DNA from: an uncultured bacterium
Lineage (GTDB): Bacteria; Myxococcota_A; Bradymonadia; UBA7976; VGTA01
DNA: 64,000 nt
Assembly (NCBI GenBank): GCA_943788935.1
Contig: CALSSE010000015.1
Coordinates: 310,001 to 374,000 of the forward strand
Reading direction: 5' to 3'
The notes beneath the pieces are model-generated. The model saw only the letters and a list, made by a program, of their open reading frames with translations. It made no database searches and had not been told where the DNA came from. Below are positions 61,721 through 64,000 of the stretch, one piece after another (within the stretch, counting starts at the first letter, position 1; each line of letters opens with the position of its first letter). Both the position numbers and the translations under genes were made by a program.

Positions 61721-62952
61721 GCCTCTGGGAGAGCGCTCATGGACAAACGATTAGACTCGCGATCGACCTCCCCGTTCATCACCAAGCCTTGAAGTCGATG
61801 TCACAGGGACTCGCGATAATAGATCATCGACAGTCGACAGGAGAGGCAAAGCAGAGAGACAAGAAGAGAGACAAGAAGAGAGACACAACACAGGAGTGGA
61901 GCCGCTTGAAAAATAAAAGTTTACAAGGAGCGATGGTTACTCTTGACCTTCATGATCACCTCAACCAGCTGCCTATTCTCTCTGCTCTAGGTGGAGCTCA
62001 GCCTAGTCAGTCATATTATCACCGAGGTGCTAGAGCCTGTCTCCCCATTGCATCGACGATAAAACCACTAATTTATAGCTATGCGATTCATCGAGGAAGT
62101 CGCTGGTCTGATCTACTCTCCGATGCTCCAGTCTCTCATTTTAGTGAAGAGAGAGAGCAGCTATGGCGCCCTAAAAGGCATCGACGAACAAGGGGACGAG
62201 GGGTACGCATGGTCGATGCCCTTGCTTACTCTCTCAACGCCCCGATCCTACACCTTACCCGACGTTTGGGAATTAACTCAACGAGGGAGTGGCTCAGTGA
62301 GTTTGGGCTCTCAGATCAGCCTCATGACCTCACTCTCGCTTTGGGCAGTGCATGTGCTACCCCTGTAACACTCTCCCTTGCCTATGCCCAAGTTGCCCAA
62401 GAGCGGAGGAGAACTGTCCAAGAGAAGTGGTTTAATATCCCTCGTACGTTGTCAGAGAGGCTTTATCGTGAGGGACTCTCTCCTCTCGACCTGTGGTTGA
62501 CACCCTCCGCGATGAGGGAAGCTATGGTGACCGCTCTAAAGGTGCATAGGGAAGATGTTCTCGCAGAGGGTCGTAGGCGATTGAAGAGTACGCTTAAGAG
62601 CACTAGTGAAGCGCTCTCAGCCGTTGTGAAGAGGGGCACCGCTAAAGCAGCGCATCGTCTTAAGTTTGAGGTGAGGGGTAAGACAGGCACCCATGAGCGA
62701 AGCGATACTTGGTTCGTTGGATATAGGCCGCAGCGCTTGACGACAGTGTGGGTAGGCAGCGACCCACGCTCCACTCTCCTCGGTCATCAGGAGAGCGGCG
62801 CCAAGAGCGCTCTCCCTATTTGGCTTGACTTTATGCGTGAGAGTGACCAAGGCTTGCAAGCAAAGTTTGTATCAACATCACCCCTTCCTCATCAACAACC
62901 GAGCGCTCGTCAGTCAGTACCTGATGAGAGTGATCTGGAGGCTACTTTCTAA
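61714..62952 (+). CDS. Class A PBP, transpeptidase half (3' part of a frameshifted gene)
   Basis: The second half, about 412 residues, contains the penicillin-binding transpeptidase motifs in order: SxxK as ASTIKP, SxN as YSLNAP, and KTG as GKTGTHERSDTWFVGY. These are the serine nucleophile and its partners for peptide cross-linking. The frame has no natural start at its beginning: the first possible starts are a TTG at 61789 or later ATGs. The linker before the domain has an in-frame 12-bp repeat encoding RDKK. It is followed by tatB with a one-base overlap (TAATG). Confidence 0.85.
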   Translation, partial: ELGLWESAHGQTIRLAIDLPVHHQALKSMSQGLAIIDHRQSTGEAKQRDKKRDKKRDTTQEWSRLKNKSLQGAMVTLDLHDHLNQLPILSALGGAQPSQSYYHRGARACLPIASTIKPLIYSYAIHRGSRWSDLLSDAPVSHFSEEREQLWRPKRHRRTRGRGVRMVDALAYSLNAPILHLTRRLGINSTREWLSEFGLSDQPHDLTLALGSACATPVTLSLAYAQVAQERRRTVQEKWFNIPRTLSERLYREGLSPLDLWLTPSAMREAMVTALKVHREDVLAEGRRRLKSTLKSTSEALSAVVKRGTAKAAHRLKFEVRGKTGTHERSDTWFVGYRPQRLTTVWVGSDPRSTLLGHQESGAKSALPIWLDFMRESDQGLQAKFVSTSPLPHQQPSARQSVPDESDLEATF

Positions 62953-63578
62953 TGCTCCCTTTTGGAATCGGTTTTAGTGAAATTGTCATTATACTCCTTG
63001 TGCTGATCATCTTTGTCGGCCCCGATGGTATCCCTCAAGCTGTTCGAGCGATCGCTAAGGTTATCCGTACCGTTCGCTCGATGGTCGATGAGGTCAGATA
63101 CTCAGAAGAGTTTAATGAGGTGAAACGAGAAATTCTCCAGCCCCTCGATGAGGCTCGTCGCTTCAATCCCAAGAGGCGAGCAGAGGCTTGGGTTAAGCGA
63201 GAGCTAGAGGATCCTGTACGGAACTTCACCCAAGATCATGTCGAGGACTTCAAAACTGCACTTGATGAGGATCAGAGCGAAGGTGTACATGCTGTAGAGT
63301 CAGGAGAGTCGTTGGAGAGCTCCACAGAGAGAGAGCAACGCGTTCACTCTGAGAGCTCTCAAGGTCACCAGGATATGGTAGAAGAGTCCCTAGAGCATAC
63401 GCCTCAAGAGTGGATTAGTCATGGAGATGAAGACGATCATGAATGCGATGAGGATGAACATGATCTTGGACCTATCGCCACTACTGACCCGTTGGATCGA
63501 GGGGTCTTCAGAGAAGATGAATCAGAGAGCGTTGAGGCATTATCTTCAACTCCAGAGGCGGAGCAGGGTGAGTCATGA
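62952..63578 (+). CDS. tatB: Tat translocase subunit TatB-like
   Basis: 208 residues. The N-terminal membrane helix (FSEIVIILLVLIIFVGPDGIP) and the following amphipathic helix (QAVRAIAKVIRTVRSMVDEVR) are the TatA/TatB hallmark. The FGIGFSEI beginning and the acidic C-terminal extension fit TatB better than TatA. TatB recruits twin-arginine substrates with TatC. The start codon overlaps the stop of the PBP gene (TAATG) and its stop overlaps the start of tatC (ATGA), so all three look translationally coupled. A tatA gene is not seen here. Confidence 0.9.
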   Translation: MLPFGIGFSEIVIILLVLIIFVGPDGIPQAVRAIAKVIRTVRSMVDEVRYSEEFNEVKREILQPLDEARRFNPKRRAEAWVKRELEDPVRNFTQDHVEDFKTALDEDQSEGVHAVESGESLESSTEREQRVHSESSQGHQDMVEESLEHTPQEWISHGDEDDHECDEDEHDLGPIATTDPLDRGVFREDESESVEALSSTPEAEQGES

Positions 63579-64000
63579 CAGATAGAGAGTCGCAATCAGA
63601 GCCGGTGGATCCTATAGAGCAACAGCGGCTAGATGAACTCGAACAAGGGCGAATGAGCTGGCGGGAACACGTTGAAGATCTCCGCCACTCTCTGATGGTG
63701 TCTTCCGGGAGCTTTTTAGTGATCTTCTTAGTCAGCTTATTCTTCTTTGATGAGCTATATAAAGTGATGACTCAGCCGCTCTACGATACGCTGAATCGAC
63801 TGGACTTAGAGAAGGCGATCAAGTTTAGGACCGTTCAGGGGGCGTTTTTCTTCCATATAAAGATCGCCTTCCTCTCGGCGTTAACTTTTGGAATGCCGAT
63901 CTTTACCTATCAACTGTGGCGATTTATCGCTCCGGGGCTCTATCGCTCTGAGCGGTTTTTGGGGATCAGTTTGGTGGGGGCTACTACCCTTTGTTTCGCC
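63575..64000 (+). CDS. tatC: Tat translocase subunit TatC (partial, runs off the window)
   Basis: 142 residues of the polytopic Tat receptor are present before the window ends. MSWREHVEDLRHSL is the conserved N-terminal cytoplasmic motif of TatC (usually FxxHLxELRxRL). The first membrane segment (SGSFLVIFLVSLFFFDELY) follows, then the periplasmic loop, and FRTVQGAFFFHIKIAFLSALTFGMPIFTYQLWRFIAPGLY, the characteristic second-to-third region. The start ATG overlaps the tatB stop. The single twin-arginine substrate visible in this window is the DUF1501 protein at 28429-29889. Confidence 0.95.
   Translation, partial: MTDRESQSEPVDPIEQQRLDELEQGRMSWREHVEDLRHSLMVSSGSFLVIFLVSLFFFDELYKVMTQPLYDTLNRLDLEKAIKFRTVQGAFFFHIKIAFLSALTFGMPIFTYQLWRFIAPGLYRSERFLGISLVGATTLCFA

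Overview
The window looks like chromosomal DNA from a free-living Gram-negative bacterium of the Myxococcota/Deltaproteobacteria type, most probably a Bradymonadia-like lineage. This is inferred from content, not from a marker gene: several eukaryotic-type Ser/Thr kinases, FGE/SUMF1-like domains, many secreted lipoproteins with VWA, thrombospondin-type-3-like and MopE-type metal-binding repeats, DUF1501 and DUF1588-like proteins, a DUF6178 protein, and low-complexity Met/Glu/Ala/Gly repeats. GC content is moderate. I see no insertion sequence, prophage, integrase or CRISPR array.

Layout. 1-6 kb: the tail of an unknown gene, a lipoprotein, an M15-like peptidase with LysM, a membrane Ser/Thr kinase, and a divergent zinc-ribbon membrane protein with a TOPRIM-like tail. 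6-14.7 kb: a kinase-FGE fusion, initiator tRNA-Met with promoter and terminator, then leftward genes for an FGE-like protein, a DUF6178/SEC-C pair and a secreted beta-rich protein. 14.8-21.3 kb (rightward): tmcA, a small zinc-ribbon protein overlapping a lysine-2,3-aminomutase-family enzyme, a two-TM protein, a GT2 glycosyltransferase and an LPG-synthase-type flippase. 21.3-36.7 kb (leftward): eight cell-surface genes: a PPC-like lipoprotein with a 33-bp repeat, two paralogous VWA/TSP3 proteins, a Tat-exported DUF1501 protein, a QHAGE-repeat lipoprotein, a DUF1588-like CxxCH protein, an ESGQEV-repeat CxxCH lipoprotein and a MopE-repeat lipoprotein. 37-42 kb: a small lipoprotein, a degenerate FGE-like protein and a large probable pseudokinase. 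42.4-49.3 kb: tRNA-Leu(GAG), a lipoprotein, argG, an acidic protein, a class III aminotransferase, an orphan CoA-transferase subunit A and an ECF-type sigma factor. 49.3-64 kb: a PEGA-like kinase, a TPR-like membrane protein, an XPB helicase/Bax1 nuclease pair, a probable outer-membrane protein, a transglutaminase/DUF58 pair, rpsN, a class A PBP split by a one-base frameshift, tatB and the start of tatC.

How the genes may work together. The housekeeping functions are translation (two tRNAs, rpsN, tmcA), arginine synthesis, peptidoglycan synthesis and Tat export. The rest is dominated by signalling kinases and surface display. The Tat genes at the right end could export the DUF1501 protein encoded in the lipoprotein cluster. 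Short tandem repeats recur throughout. Those inside genes have units of 12, 15, 18, 24 or 33 bp, all multiples of three. Those between genes have units of 7, 13, 14, 15, 16, 19, 20 and 32 bp and often begin on or next to a stop codon.
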